From positions 27,226,969-27,290,968 of the forward strand of contig CM033752.1 in NCBI GenBank assembly GCA_019671005.1: DNA of 64,000 bases, given 5' to 3'. The position numbers and the translations under genes were made by a program. How positions within the stretch are numbered: the first letter of the stretch is position 1; each line of letters begins with the position of its first letter. Origin of the DNA: Hibiscus mutabilis. Its lineage: Eukaryota > Streptophyta > Magnoliopsida > Malvales > Malvaceae. The notes under the pieces were generated by a model that was not told the origin of the DNA, searched no databases, and worked only from the letters and a program-made list of their open reading frames with translations. Shown here piece after piece: positions 11,701 to 23,336 of this stretch.

Positions 11701-11904
11701 TGTTCTTTGGGTCGATCTTGTGGGTTTTGTGTAAGCATAGAAACTTGTGTATTTTTGAACCGGAAAACGTGAGACCTTTAGTGTGTGAGAGGAGTGCCAC
11801 AGTATGTATGATTAGTGTGTTTTGGGACTAACTATCGCAGCACCGCAGGTGCATCGTAGGCAATTTGTGGACTCGCATGGGGAGCTCTGGCAGTTGCCCT
11901 CGAT

Positions 11905-12400
11905 GTAATGGTGCAAGCTGAACACGGATGTGTCTCGTTTATCCTCTACGGGGCTTACTTCGTGTGGTGGCGTGCTTTGAAATAGTGATGGTGATTGGAT
12001 TGTTGGCTTTAATAAATATGTGGGTAGTTGTTTCGTCATTGAAGCTGAGTTATCGAGGGTTTGAAAATGGCTTGGGCAAAGGGAATGCGAAAAGCGGTGC
12101 TCGAGGTGGATAGCTCGGACGTGGTTTGGACTTTGAATAAACGAACCCTGGTTGGTGGTATGGCGTTGTTGATGCATGTTGCGAATGAATTGTTAGACAG
12201 GGATTAAGAGGTACAAATACGGTATGTACGACGAATGGCTAATAAGGTTGCTGATGGATTAGACAAGCTGGCTCGACCTCATGATATTTCTGCGTTCAGG
12301 GTAATGGATTTCGCACCTCGTATGTATCAGTCGACACCGGATAGCTTGCTTTCTTTGGTACATGATGATTTGTCGCCTGAGGTGGGCGTATTTTAGTAAC
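11905..12400 (+). pseudogene. LINE RNase H domain
   Basis: A KLNTDVSR start (first catalytic Asp, about 11926), a GLTSCGG stretch and a VIEAEL helix (catalytic Glu, about 12038-12055) appear across frames. The end has the RRMANKVADGL stretch (about 12230-12265) seen at the end of such RNase H domains. It is interrupted by stops. Confidence 0.7.
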
Positions 12401-12537
12401 ATAATGTTGTTTGTGAAGTTTTTGATTTTTTTTTTAAATACGAACACGTGCACTCTTTTCCCCTCATTTAGGCTTATGAAGGTTTTTTAACGAGGCATTT
12501 GTTCGTATAGTTTCCTCTCTATATTTATAAAAAAAAC

Positions 12538-13130
12538 TAAGCGTATATATATAAGAAAATATATTATGCACTGACAGTGGTTTTTTTTTATAGATATCTT
12601 AACTTTATGGTTAAGGATTTAGTTTAGGGTTTATAGTTTCAGAGTTTAAGTTTATCAATGACGGAGTTCGGATTTTCATATAGTGGGGTATGAGATTTGG
12701 GGAATTCCCATAACACTACTATAAGTATTGTTGACCTCATGTTTTAAAAAATCAAGTGGGGTCAATTTTTATATTTTCTATGAAAAATTCTAGTTTTTTA
12801 TACTTTATAATGGGTTTGAAATACATTTTAGTTAGACTAATGGGGTCATTTGCACCCTAAAGTTTCTACATGCATCCGCTCATGAGTTTTATGTGTTTAG
12901 AATTTAGGGTTGTAATTTAAATTTATGGTTTAATGTTAGAATTTAGGGTTTAGGTAATATGTTAGAAATTTAGGTTTTAACCTATAAACCTTAAATTCAA
13001 ACCACAAACACTAAATTCTAAGCACATAAACCTAAACCCCTAAACTATGAACCCTAAATTGGATCTACGCTTGTGGAACAAAAAGTTTCCACCGCCAATG
13101 CATGGTATAATTACAATATATATATATGGT
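12538..13130. repeat. Foldback-like repeat with degenerate telomere-like inner arms
   Basis: Imperfect terminal inverted repeats TATTATGCACTGACAGTGG (12562-12580) and the complement of CCACCGCCAATGCATGGTAT (13090-13109) bound about 550 bp. Inside, TTTAGGG-like words on the left (about 12895-12960) face CCCTAAA-like words on the right (about 12985-13060), making a second inverted repeat. No coding sequence. This is probably a non-autonomous DNA element; no target duplication was found. Confidence 0.35.
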
Positions 13131-14690
13131 TAGGATCTAGTTACATAGTGTAAAATTCAATTACTTTTACACATTTTTTGGACAGTTGGATGAGGGTAAT
13201 AAATGGCTAAGATTATTTCCTTATCTCCTTTTTCACCCATTTTAGTCTTCAAAATTCAAATTACACCCAATTTAACCCCCGATACGTTGATCACGTTGAC
13301 CTTCAGTGCCCTCTAACGATTAAAGATGAAAGGACACGTGGCACATTTGAAAGTGCCATGTCATTAAATCGTAAAAAAATAAAAAAATTCTAAAAATTCT
13401 TAAAAAATAACAAAATTATAAAAATATATATAAAAAATCATAAAATTTTAAAATTAAAATATAAAAATATTAAATTAATTTATTTTTTCTTATTTTCCTT
13501 TACTTTTTTAATAAAAACATAAAATAGTATTTTTCTAAAAAACCCAAAGTTTTATTTCTTTGAAAAAAGTCCCATAAATTCCTAAATCAAGCATTACCAC
13601 CTATTCAACCATCGGCCACTCTCTGTCACAAGAAAAACCCTCCCATCTCATTGTCCTACTACCGTCGCCAGAGCCCACTATCGCTCTTGCACCCATTCTC
13701 ACCGTTCGACACCCCTTGCATCACCCAACCATTCTCCCTCAATATTTCTTCTCACCAGCATCGTCATCTAGCATAGTATACCGTCATCTGTCACAGCACC
13801 AACAATTTTCATCTTCGATTAAAGTGATTTTGAGGATTTGAGAATGTAGGGTAGCGATTTGAAAATTTGGGGCATTTTGGAAAATTCAAAAAATTTGGGG
13901 TTTTAAAATTAAAAAAATATTTTAAAAAATTATACATTTTTCAAAATATTATTTCATTATAAATATTTATATATTTTTAATAATTATTACATTTATTTTT
14001 ATATTTTTGAATTTAAGTAAAAAATATTTTTTTTTATAAATTTATACATAATTGTAATTTTTACAAATTTAAATATTTTTAAGATTTTCTTGAATTTTTA
14101 AATATTTTTATATTTTTAATTTAAAAATTAATTTTTTCATAATTTTTTATTTTTTGAATTTTAATTATATTTTTTATAATTTTAAGTATTTTTAAAATTT
14201 TAAATAATTTTTACGGTTTAAATAATTAATTGTAATTTTAATTTTGAGGGCTTAATTAATCGTAATTTGAAATATAAGGACTCAATTGGGTGAATAATTT
14301 TAATAAGGGCTTAATTGATTTTTTAATTTTTTGTTGAGGGCTAATTTGACCTTTAAGCCAAAATTTTAAAGCACAAACAAAATCACTTTTAGTACATGAG
14401 ATCGGTTGTTAGAATCTCTGATAATATCACGTCTCGGGCTCAAACTTAACCATTCTCTTTTTTTGAATAGTCTAAAAGTAATTATAAAGTAGTATTTGTT
14501 TATAAATATTTTTACCTATTTGACAAAATACACATTTTGTAAACCTTGTGATTGGACTAATATCTTATAAGATAACATCATTTATTTTTTACTGATACCA
14601 TTTATTGGTGCAAACAATTACTCTTTTGTTCTTGATAATAACATTATAAAAGAATAAATTTTTAATTTAAATATAGTGAAGGAACAAAGT
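13131..14690. other. AT-rich intergenic region, possible old foldback element
   Basis: No gene. Two very AT-rich blocks (13370-13540 and 13900-14220) flank a C-rich stretch (13600-13800). The left flank (CATTAAATCGTAAAAAA, about 13360) and the right flank (TTTTTACGGTTTAAAT, about 14209) are loosely complementary, so these may be diverged arms of one inverted-repeat element. Support is weak. Confidence 0.3.
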
Positions 14691-14699
14691 TTAACTTTT

Positions 14700-15225
14700 T
14701 TTTAACATTAAAGTGGCAGGTAAGAGGTTTCTTTTTAATTAGTGGCACGCAGATGGGTCCCATCCCCAGGCTGTTACATTAGAACCGGGCTGCACTCCAT
14801 GTTAAATAGACATGTGTCGACATATATTTTCTTCCTTTCTCTGCTCTGCCTTTTTCCCAAAACAAACAAACGGACGGTGCATAGAACCTCCAAACTACCT
14901 CCCGTTCCCCCTTTTCATCGACTCTTATTCGTACAAACCTCCGACCTCGGTGGCGACTATATCGGTGACTCCTTTCGCATAAGACCGAACCAGTTGCAGT
15001 TGGCGCCATATGTCAGTTCCTCATTCGTGCTAGTTTGGGTGATTAATATTAACCAAATTATCTCTCTCAAAGTAGAAACTCTATTGGAGAATTAGTTTTT
15101 AAGGCTTTTTCTGGGATCTGTATGTTGATTTTATACTACCCTTTTGTTAATGATTGTGGGTTGTTTTGATTGAAAAGCTTTTCGAAGAGAGTAAACGATC
15201 TAGTGGTGGCTGTGGGGGTCCAATC
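14700..15225 (+). promoter_or_regulatory. Probable promoter and 5' UTR of the VAP-family gene
   Basis: A CATATATTTT stretch (about 14820-14829) is followed by a pyrimidine-rich leader (14830-14950), as in many plant 5' UTRs, and continues to the ATG at 15226. A 117-codon frame at 14742-15095 lacks any recognisable domain and is treated as leader sequence. The transcription start and any 5' UTR intron cannot be fixed from sequence alone. Confidence 0.4.
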
Positions 15226-17949
15226 ATGACTACTGGTGACACTAATCAGTTGATATCTGTTCAACCCAACGACCTCAAGTTCCTTTGTAAGTCCCTCCTT
15301 CGCTATGTTCAAAATTGCATGCATGCATCATGTATGTTTCTATGTATATACATCCTGGGGGCTTGGACGCATGATTTTAAGTCAGGGTGCGAACTGTTTA
15401 GGAGTTATATTAGAAATTTAGGGGAGAAATTATAAATTTTAAGATGTGAACTTAGATCATAGATAGAAAATACAAATAAAATATATAAATTATATGAGAA
15501 TTTAAATTTCTACCCCAGCACCCCTAGGTCTATCCCTGTTACATCTGCGTAGTCCCATTGGATATGCATGTGGAAGTTCTGGTTCATGATTCAATCCATG
15601 GTTATGTGATGAACTAGCAAAGGATTGCTGTTGTGTTTAATTTCAGGTTTCGGTTGGGAAGGTCGCAATGGAGATGATCCCTATTTTGATTGACCGATTG
15701 ATTTCTTTTTTCTTTTGCTTCTCATGTTTGAAATTCTTGGTTTCATTGGGGTCCCTTGATATGTTATTGGCAATCATTGCTGATATTTTTCGGATGCTTA
15801 CTTGTGTGAATAGTTGGTAATGTAACGTTAACCTATAGTTATTTAAACGATTCAGGGAAAAGAAAGCAACTCTGAATGTTCTTTTTTGAGTTTATTAGTC
15901 TTTCTAATATGTCGATGCTCATCGATGTTTGGCTGTCTTGATTTCTGCATTTGGGAGCCTCTTTATTTCTAATGCACCACTGCTAAGATCCTTCTTAGAC
16001 ATTATTATGCACGGATTTCTTCGGTTTAGTATTTTGTTAAACAGGTTTTAGTTTACTTTTGTTCATGTGATTCATGTTTTCAGTTGAGCTAGACAAGCCG
16101 AGTTTTTGTGATCTTCAATTGTCGAACAACACGGATAGCCATGTGGCGTTTAAGGTACCATTTCTGTCATTTTTGCATGTGCATGAATATCTTGTTATGT
16201 GTCTGTATTCTCCTCCCATTCTGGGATTCTCGGTATGTGATTGTTTGATTTTGGTGTTCCCGTTATCATGTTAGGTTAAAACAACTTCACCTAAGAAGTA
16301 CTTTGTGCGACCGAACACCGGTGTTGTAATGCCTTGCAGCTCATGTATCATTAGAGGTATTGCTTTTGATCCCACAAACCATTCCATTTCTCGTAAAGTA
16401 AAGTAAGAAATCTACGACATTTCTCGTAAAGTAAGAAATCTACGACAGCAGGACATTTCTCTGTTAAGTTTTATGAATGATACCGGTTTCATTGACCTAT
16501 CAGTCACTCTCCAAGCCCAAAAGGAATATCCTCCTGATATGCAATGCAAGGACAAATTTCTGCTACAGAGTACTATAGTGCTTCCAAATACTGGTGTGGA
16601 TGATCTACCGGCAGATAGTGTAAGAATACTTACATGGAGATTAATGTTTTCGTTTGACTACCTTTATGATATCATCTAAAAACAAATTTTATTTTCGGAA
16701 TGTGATCTCCGTCTTTACTTCCAGTTCAATAAGGATAGTTCTAAGGAGATAAAGGAGCGCAAGCTTAAAGTTTTCTATGAATCTCCTTTGGCTCAAGCAA
16801 ATTCAGAAGACGGAGAATTAAAGAGCTCCACGTCACAAACCCGTGATGCAAACTCTGTGAGTGTTGTTGGTGATCTGATCTTTACTTCTTGTTGGGGGGG
16901 GGGGGGTAATAGGATGTATTTTGTTTGTTTATGGAAATATTTATGTGACAAATGCTTAGTCTCACAACATGTATACACATCCTAGCTTTGAGGTTTCGAG
17001 TAAAGGTTCGATTGAGGCTTTTTATTGCATAATTCAAAATTTGGAATAGTTGCTGCAATCTGAATTGATTTGGAGAGCTTCCCTCCTAATTTGTTGGTCC
17101 CCCACCCCATAAAAATGTTCAGTTAGATATTGAAAACCATATTTTTTTTTCTACCTTTCATGATATTTTCTGTTGTTGCTAACTTGAAAACTCAAACCCA
17201 GAATCCGGATTTCATGTCTTCATTTCTAAATTGCCTTTCTTTATTCGTGAAATCAGACCATACAGCACCTTAAGGATGAAAAAGATGCCGCAGTTCGGCA
17301 AACAGTGAAGCTGGAACAAGAACTGGTACGTTATTTCTTCTGATATTTTGGTCTTAGTTTCCATCACAAGTTGATGAGTGCCCCAATAATAAGCTCGATA
17401 ACAGACACGCACTCTGATACACAAATACAGGGAAAATGATAAGAGAAATCCAGCTTTCCTAATTTGGAATTTCATGGTTTTGCTATATTTTAGTTTGTCC
17501 ATAATGTAAAAGTGCCATTATTAGGTGACTCTTTAGAGATTATCTATCTTGATCTGCTAAATGATCGAACTTCAAGCCAAAAGCTTTTCGTGCTGTGATT
17601 ATAGAAACATCGGGATATGTTAGCTAGTTACAATACCATGTTTTTAGTTATCATAAATTGATAATGTAAGTCTCCAATTCCCCACCCGGATCAAACTGAA
17701 TGGTAAATCTTAGAACTTTCCAATGCATCCATGTTTATGTTTTGAGTTATGGTGTCCTACAACTCATTTTACAGCCATGACCGATAAGTAAACAATCTTG
17801 TTCTCTCTCAACAGGATTCTCTGAAGAGGCAAAGAAAGCGTAGGAACAATTCCGGCTTCTCCTTCATGTTCGCATCCTTTGTGGGACTGATAGGGATAAT
17901 GGTCGGTTTTCTATTAAATCTTTCCTTGGCTTCACCGTCGACGGAATGA
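15226..17949 (+). CDS. PVA21: VAP/MSP-domain ER membrane protein (plant VAP, PVA21 type), 7 exons
   Basis: Exons are 15226-15286, 16084-16154, 16275-16356, 16504-16619, 16725-16856, 17257-17325 and 17815-17949. All introns are GT-AG and phases join cleanly into 221 codons, matching the roughly 220 aa of Arabidopsis VAP 2-1 as I recall it. Residues about 10-130 form the MSP domain: ELDKPSFCDLQLSN, TDSHVAFKVKTT, KKYFVRPNTGVV, then AQKEYPPDMQCKDKFLLQS. A linker and short coiled coil (exon 6) follow, then a basic stretch (KRQRKRRN) and a C-terminal transmembrane helix (about 195-215). Such tail-anchored ER proteins bind FFAT-motif partners at membrane contact sites. There are no stops or frameshifts. 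The PVA21 name rests on similarity only. Confidence 0.92.
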
Positions 17950-18175
17950 ACATTCGATTGTGGTGGGAACCAGTGATTTTGTTCATTGTATAATGCCGAA
18001 TGTTAATGTTCTGCTTGATGGAGAGTTCCCATTTCCTTTCCTTTCTGTATGTTTGATCTTTCTCCATAGCATATGTATTTGATCCGCTGCTTTTATTTTT
18101 CTTTATTTTTGAATATGTTTTCATCCAATCCATATATTGAAATGTGACTTAGAGTAATATTCTAAGTAAAAAAAA
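17950..18175 (+). other. Probable 3' UTR of the VAP-family gene
   Basis: This is T-rich non-coding sequence after the TGA at 17947-17949. It has no further ORF and ends near an A-run (about 18168-18179). No clear AATAAA is seen; plants often lack one. Confidence 0.4.
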
Positions 18176-18418
18176 AAAATCATATTTTTCCATCTGGATT
18201 TTTCAGACAATAAGGTAAGGTGTCTCTTTTACTAGCATTTGTTTGAGTTTTCACCAAACATAGAGTGAAAAAGAAAGAGTAAAGAATGTTTACTTTCAAT
18301 TTCCTTTTCCTTTTTGTTTATTCTTTTTAAGTGTGATTGATTTGTGTGGGATATGAGTTAGGGATATGAGTTAGGGATATTAGTAAGCGAGTGATTTTGT
18401 AATGAAACTATAGCTATA
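18176..18418. other. Intergenic, no gene seen
   Basis: Low-complexity AT-rich sequence, with a short direct repeat GGGATATGAGTTA near 18348-18376. Nothing else is recognisable. Confidence 0.5.
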
Positions 18419-19245
18419 GGGGTATTTATCGAGCAAGTCGATCGCAAGTTGAGTTGTGCTCGATTCGTGTTTGATAAAAAAATTTATTGCTCGGCTCAAC
18501 TCATTGCTTGTTAAGCTCGATAAAATTTTGTTCGACTTGTGCTCGTTAAAAAAATCTCGTCATGACCAAGATAGAGATGAAATCGATATTTAAGTGTGAG
18601 ACTCTTTTTTGTTTCTCACAATTTTTTATGAACAACAATTGAGCGAAAGTCTTAGGAATTTTTGTGTTTAAACTTTCAACGTATTTTTTTATATAGAAAC
18701 AAAAGAGTTTTCCTTTTTCTACTTTTATACATAAAATAATTATAAAAGAAAAAGGAAAGATCTTAATAAAAAAAGAAAGGCTAATTATTATAATTTAATT
18801 TTTAGGGTTATAAACGAACTAAACGTTCAGCGAATTTTTCGTGAATCGTTTGGCGAAAAGTCCGTTTACGTTCGTTTATTTATTAAACGAACGAACATGA
18901 ACAAGATTTTATGTTCGTTAAATTAAATGAACAAACATGAACGTTTAAATTTATTCATTTATGTTCGTTAAAATGGTAATCCGTTCATTTATATTTGTTT
19001 AAATTTATTCACACATATCCTTTTATATTTATTATTTTTCATAAGATAAATATTATATTTAAAAAGAATTAAATTTATTCATATATGTTCGTTCGTTTGT
19101 GTTCGTTTACGTTCGTTTATTATTTTAACGAACGAACAAGCTACATTCTTTAACAAACGAACACGAACAAAAAAATTATGTTGGTTTAGTTGTTCATATT
19201 CGTTCAGTTAAAATTAAACGAAGCAAAATTTAGCTAAACAAAGAT
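18419..19245. repeat. GTTCG/CGAAC-rich foldback repeat block
   Basis: 18419-18560 holds CTCGA and GCTCG words on both strands. 18800-19230 is dense in TTCGTTTA and its complement AAACGAAC, in direct and inverted order (for example about 18872-18900, 18915-18940, 19085-19150). Both parts could fold extensively. The composition resembles non-autonomous DNA elements or old minisatellites common in plants. No ORF. Confidence 0.5.
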
Positions 19246-20650
19246 CTTAAAGTTAGGTTAAAAACAATCAACAATTTGAAATTGAAGAAATGGAAAGCCA
19301 AGAGCTGAGAAATTACATGAAACTGAAAACAGCAAACAGCAAACAAGAAGGTTAATTATAAATGGGTATATGTTGGTGAAGAATATTCGAGCACAGAAGC
19401 AGGCCAAGTAAAGAAGAAAAGTCCATTTCTTTGATACAAAACTTTCAGAAGACTGCTCTTTTTTGCTTTTTAAAGACATTTTCAAAACCTTCAATCTAAA
19501 TTTCATCGTATTTATCAACCATTAGCTATCAAAAGAGATAAAACCCCATATGTAAAAGTGGAAGATTGAGGCAAATCAAAGTGACCCATTGCAGAAAATG
19601 ACTCCTCAAGAGCTCCAAATTTAATAATAAAAAGAGAAAGAAATAGAAATAGAGTGCTCAGTTTTTCAGCTTATATTTTTGCTACTTTCTTTTGTTCTTT
19701 CGGTGTTTTTTGTTGTTGGTTTGCTTTGGGTTCTCCTCTATAGTTTCAATGGTGAAACTATGCCAATATGTTTTTTTTATTTTTGATAATAGCTAAATTT
19801 TACTTCATTTCAAGGTTTAGCTAAACATGGGTATGGGTGTGAAATCTGTTTTGAGGGGAAGAAGAAAAAGAAAAAGAGAAATTTACACTTTAATCCAATA
19901 TTTTAAAATGATGTTTAAATTGTTGGAATATTAGACTAAATCGATAGATTGTATAAGTTTTTGGACTAAAATTGTTATTAAACCAAGCCACATCACTATT
20001 TTCGTTAATTTTAAATGGCAGAGGTACTATAATAGAAACAAAACGTAATGTTGGGTACTATTTTACCCAAAAAAATTAGTGGGTACCAAAATAGAAACAC
20101 GGGCATAGATAAGGTACTAAACATGTAGTTTACCTATAAAAAATTACTCTAAAGTAATGCACCAACAATACAATTCATCAACTCGATTAGTTCTATCGAA
20201 TGTTCACACCTAATTATAACACTAAGAATTGTTTATGGCATTCAGAATTTCTTTCTCAAATAACAAATTGCAACAACATCTAAAATTACATAATAAAAAT
20301 AATAAAGATCGAGAGTGCCTTAATCTAAGCATCATTTAGGGAAAAAAATACTTTAGTCTATACAAACTTTTAAATTTTAAGACTTAAGAGTTTAGATTAT
20401 GGTTTAGAATTTAGGGTTTAGGATTTAGGATGTCAGGGTTAAAAATTTAAGTTCTATAATTTAAATATGATTTATTTTATAATTTTTTAAATAATTTATG
20501 TATCAAAATATAACAAAAAAAATATGAATTTCATTTCCAATAGCTTGCATAAAATTACAATGAAATGATAAAATTTAATATTGATATATAATAATAAATT
20601 TGATCTTTATTCTTAGTTCTTAGATTCCACTTCCAAAAAGGAACTTGAAG
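19246..20650. other. Intergenic, no supported gene
   Basis: A minus-strand 86-codon frame at 19258-19518 is hydrophobic at its end but has no recognisable domain or splice context. 19870-20135 resembles repetitive plant DNA. 20380-20460 has TTTAGGG-like words without regular phase. No RNA gene is seen. Confidence 0.45.
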
Positions 20651-20960
20651 CGATTGTAGTTAGATATTGATGGCAAAAAGCTGCGACTTAGATTGAATTA
20701 TGCAAGTCAAAGGAGAAGGGTGGTATGGATTTTTCAGTATTTTGGTAAGTTTAAAATCGCTCTTCTTGTAAAACAGGGGTGGAGGCTTGTTATAGATCCC
20801 AATACTTTTGCGGCTCATCTTTTTAAAGCTAAATACTTTTTCTCGGTGTCTTTCATTTTGTCCTCTCTCGACTCTCATCTTTCCTTGATTTGACGAAGTA
20901 TCTGGTATTCTAGAGGACTATTTGAAAAAGGATTATGTTGGGAAATCGATTTCGAATCAT
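20651..20960 (+). pseudogene. LINE fragment (RT C-terminal / zf-RVT linker region)
   Basis: Across two frames it reads as the plant LINE segment with an ALLVKQGWRLVIDPNT core (about 20757-20805) followed by AAHLFKAKYF (about 20811-20840). These are hallmarks of the region between RT and zf-RVT in plant L1-like proteins. Only about 300 bp remains, with a frameshift near 20745 and stops. Confidence 0.75.
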
Positions 20961-21260
20961 TTGTCTTGATCTGAATTGACTTTTGACTTCCCAAGAGTTT
21001 ATGATTAATTTCACTAATATTATAAAAAAAATCAGTTGATAAATAGAATTTTTTATGTTATTAGTGATTTGAACCATGGAATAACATTAATAATAACCTA
21101 ATGTTGAAAATAGTAAAGTGACAAAAATCATAATTTGATTTATAAATTACAAGATTCTTGGCTTTTTTTAGAAACCTTTGAAAATATCTGATAATTGTTT
21201 TAATTTTGTCTGAGGTTTGGAAAGGATCATACAATTTGATATTTATTTTTTTTAAAAAAA
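20961..21260. other. Intergenic, no gene seen
   Basis: AT-rich sequence ending in a T-run and A-run (21241-21260) that borders the inverted-repeat element. Confidence 0.5.
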
Positions 21261-22063
21261 GGCTTAATAGTCAAAAAGGTGCTCAACGTATACTCGTTTT
21301 TCCAGTTTGGTGCATAACATTTTTTTCATTCTACTTTGGTGCATAACATTACATTCTGTAACTCAGTTTGAGTTTTACCGTCACGAACATTAGATTTTTG
21401 CCGTTAAGTACCACGTGTCAGCTTCTTAAAATTTTAGAATTATATTTAAAAATAAATAAAAAATTAAAAATTAACCCCAAATTTCACAAAATAGCCCCAA
21501 ATTTGAAATCCCTAATACCCAAACCCCAAATCCCGATTAGGGATAATTTTGCAGTTGATTGCCACGTCGCCACCCATCACATTCGTCGCCGGACCATCAC
21601 GACCATTTACCCTATCACCTTGTCGCCGAAAATTGACCGACATCGTGTGAAACGTCGAAATCGTCGAATAGTTCATTCGAATAATTTACGACGAACGGCG
21701 GCATAACGGACGATGAACGATATGTGGGCCGTTCAACGAGGGGAGGGCGCTTCATTCCGTCACCAGAAATGCGATCAATGCCTGTGATAGTGGCCGGATT
21801 TGGGGACTATTTTGGGATTATTTGAAAATTCTAGGATAATTTTAGGGTTTTTCATATGTATTATTTTTATTTATTTTTAAATATAACTTTGAAATTTTAA
21901 GAAGCTAACACGTGGCAGTTAATGCCAAAATCTAACGTTCGTGATTGTAAAACTCAAACTGAATTACAAAATGTAACGTTAAGCACCAAAGTGGACCGAA
22001 AAAACGTTAGGTACCAAATTGGAAAAACGGGTATACGTTAGGCACCGATTTGACTATTAAGCC
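21261..22063. mobile_element. Mutator-like non-autonomous element with long inverted repeats (803 bp)
   Basis: The left end GGCTTAATAGTCAAA (21261) is the exact complement of the right end TTTGACTATTAAGCC (ending 22063). The complementarity continues inward with gaps for roughly 200 bp, through CACGTGTCAGCTTCTTAAAATTT on the left (about 21411) and AAGAAGCTAACACGTGGCAG on the right (about 21899). The middle is unrelated GC-richer sequence. Flanks TTTTAAAAA-like on both sides fit a 9-bp duplication but are too simple to prove it. The 112-codon frame at 21368 is a by-product of the left arm. Confidence 0.75.
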
Positions 22064-22777
22064 TTTTAAAAATACGATACCTAAACTTGACTTGAAAATT
22101 AAAATTGATTAAAAGCTATAAGAATTGATTTTAAAAATTATACTCCTTCCATCCCAGCAAATACAGCTTCATAAAGTTGAGGTCGGGGCAGATTTACTAT
22201 TATCTGTCGATAGTTATGTCGAGAGCCTAGTGTTGCTCGACAAAGCGGTTGATGTTTGCAGCGAGAGTGATGTAAATCATCCTATAGATTCAAGTGATTC
22301 TGATGAATAATTTTTAGTCCACGTGGACTAGATATTTACCAAGGTTTGTATCTTTATGACCCTTCGATTCAAGCTTGCTTAAGATATAAGTGTATAAGCA
22401 TAACTCTTCTTGTGTTAGTTTAAATGAATAATCCTTCTCTTGAACTTTGAATATCCCCTTGTCTGTTCCTCAAGGGTCTGTTGTCCTCGTGTTTTCATGT
22501 CAGTAGTAAACCAATAGATTATGTTTGTTTTCAAATGCCAATTCCAGCTATGCTATTTTCTATTCATTAATTCAGTGGCACTTTCTGAACTCTTGCATGA
22601 AAAGAAAAATAATCATCTTTATGTCTTAATCCTCCATTTTAGCTTGGAAATGAATGGTCTTCTTTTTTCACGTCAGTTATGAACATCTTAAGTAATTTTT
22701 GATGACTTATTCAATATACTCTTATTTTACATACGATTATATTTATTATTGGAAGGTGAACTACCATGTTTAAATTT
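22064..22777. other. Intergenic with a possible orphan last exon (22180-22310)
   Basis: After CAAATACAG (ending about 22167) a frame is open to TAA at 22308-22310. It ends in an acidic tail (DSSDSDE) and is followed by T-rich sequence. This looks like a last exon, but no upstream exon or family is recognisable. The rest is AT-rich without features. Confidence 0.25.
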
Positions 22778-23105
22778 CTAGATCTGCCCCTGACCACTAT
22801 GATCCCAATGCAGTAGGGGACTAACATCAATCGGTGAAGCATAAAACCGAGATACCTCCAGGCTAGTGTTGTTTGCGTTCCTCACCAAACCATCCGCGAC
22901 TCTATTACTTTTACGTCGTATGTGCTGAAATTGAACGGACCACGCACGTTGCTGCAAATTCTCAATGCGATGTAAAATAAACAAAGGTCGAGAACCCCTA
23001 CCTTGGAGTAATCGGACAACATCAAGATAGTCAGATCCAACCACCACCTTTTGGAACCAAATTCCCATGCAAATGACAGGCCGAGGAAAATTCCCCACAA
23101 TTCCG
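22778..23105 (-). pseudogene. LINE RNase H fragment
   Basis: The reverse strand reads as an RNase H C-terminal half: a LWGIFLGLSFAWEFG helix (about 23050-23095, one frame), then VVVGSDYLDVVRLL (catalytic Asp, about 23015) and HIRRKSNRVADGLVRNAN (about 22880-22930) in another frame. This is the usual end of plant LINE ORF2. There is one frameshift near 23040. It is unrelated in orientation to the 7907-12537 LINE. Confidence 0.75.
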
Positions 23106-23336
23106 CTTATAAAACAACGTTATTGGTTTAATATTCCCCTTTTGGGATTATAAATGGAAATCTACCCCCTTTGAAAAACATTTGGAAAATACCCCCTTTT
23201 TATCCACGTAATAAAAACTCGCGTTATGTCAAACGTGTTTTTAGAACTAGCGCTTACACAGCCGCGAGTTTCAGTCTGATGTGGCGCCACTTATACGTTG
23301 ACCTATTATTTTAAACTATTAAAAGAACTTACGCTT
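23106..23336. other. Intergenic, no gene seen
   Basis: Contains ACCCCCTTT-like repeats (about 23160-23205) and an AAACTCGCG / CGCGAGTTT inverted pair (about 23213 and 23262). Nothing else is recognisable. Confidence 0.4.

Larger units (their letters stand above)
7907..12537 (+). mobile_element. L1-like LINE with C-terminal RNase H, decayed, 5' part outside window
   Basis: The order is ORF1 tail, endonuclease, RT, zf-RVT zinc-binding domain and RNase H, as in plant L1-like elements that gained an RNase H. Many stops and frameshifts are present. The 3' end is a short A-run (TATAAAAAAAACTA, about 12527-12539). LINE sequence starts abruptly at 7907, right after the Athila LTR, so its 5' part probably lies upstream of copy A, outside the window. 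Confidence 0.8.

Noticed and set aside
12895..13060. Interstitial telomere repeat
   Set aside because: TTTAGGG-like words are present but degenerate and without a 7-bp period; they form an inverted pair, so a foldback origin fits better.
14742..15095. Separate 117-aa gene upstream of the VAP gene
   Set aside because: No recognisable domain. It coincides with the expected promoter and leader of the spliced gene.
16896..16908. G-quadruplex signal in the VAP gene
   Set aside because: A single G-run in an intron; no series of G-tracts.
19258..19518. Minus-strand 86-aa membrane protein gene
   Set aside because: A hydrophobic stretch only; no homologous motif, splice context or leader could be supported.
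21368..21706. 112-aa coding gene
   Set aside because: It overlaps the left arm of the inverted-repeat element and reads out of it; no domain.
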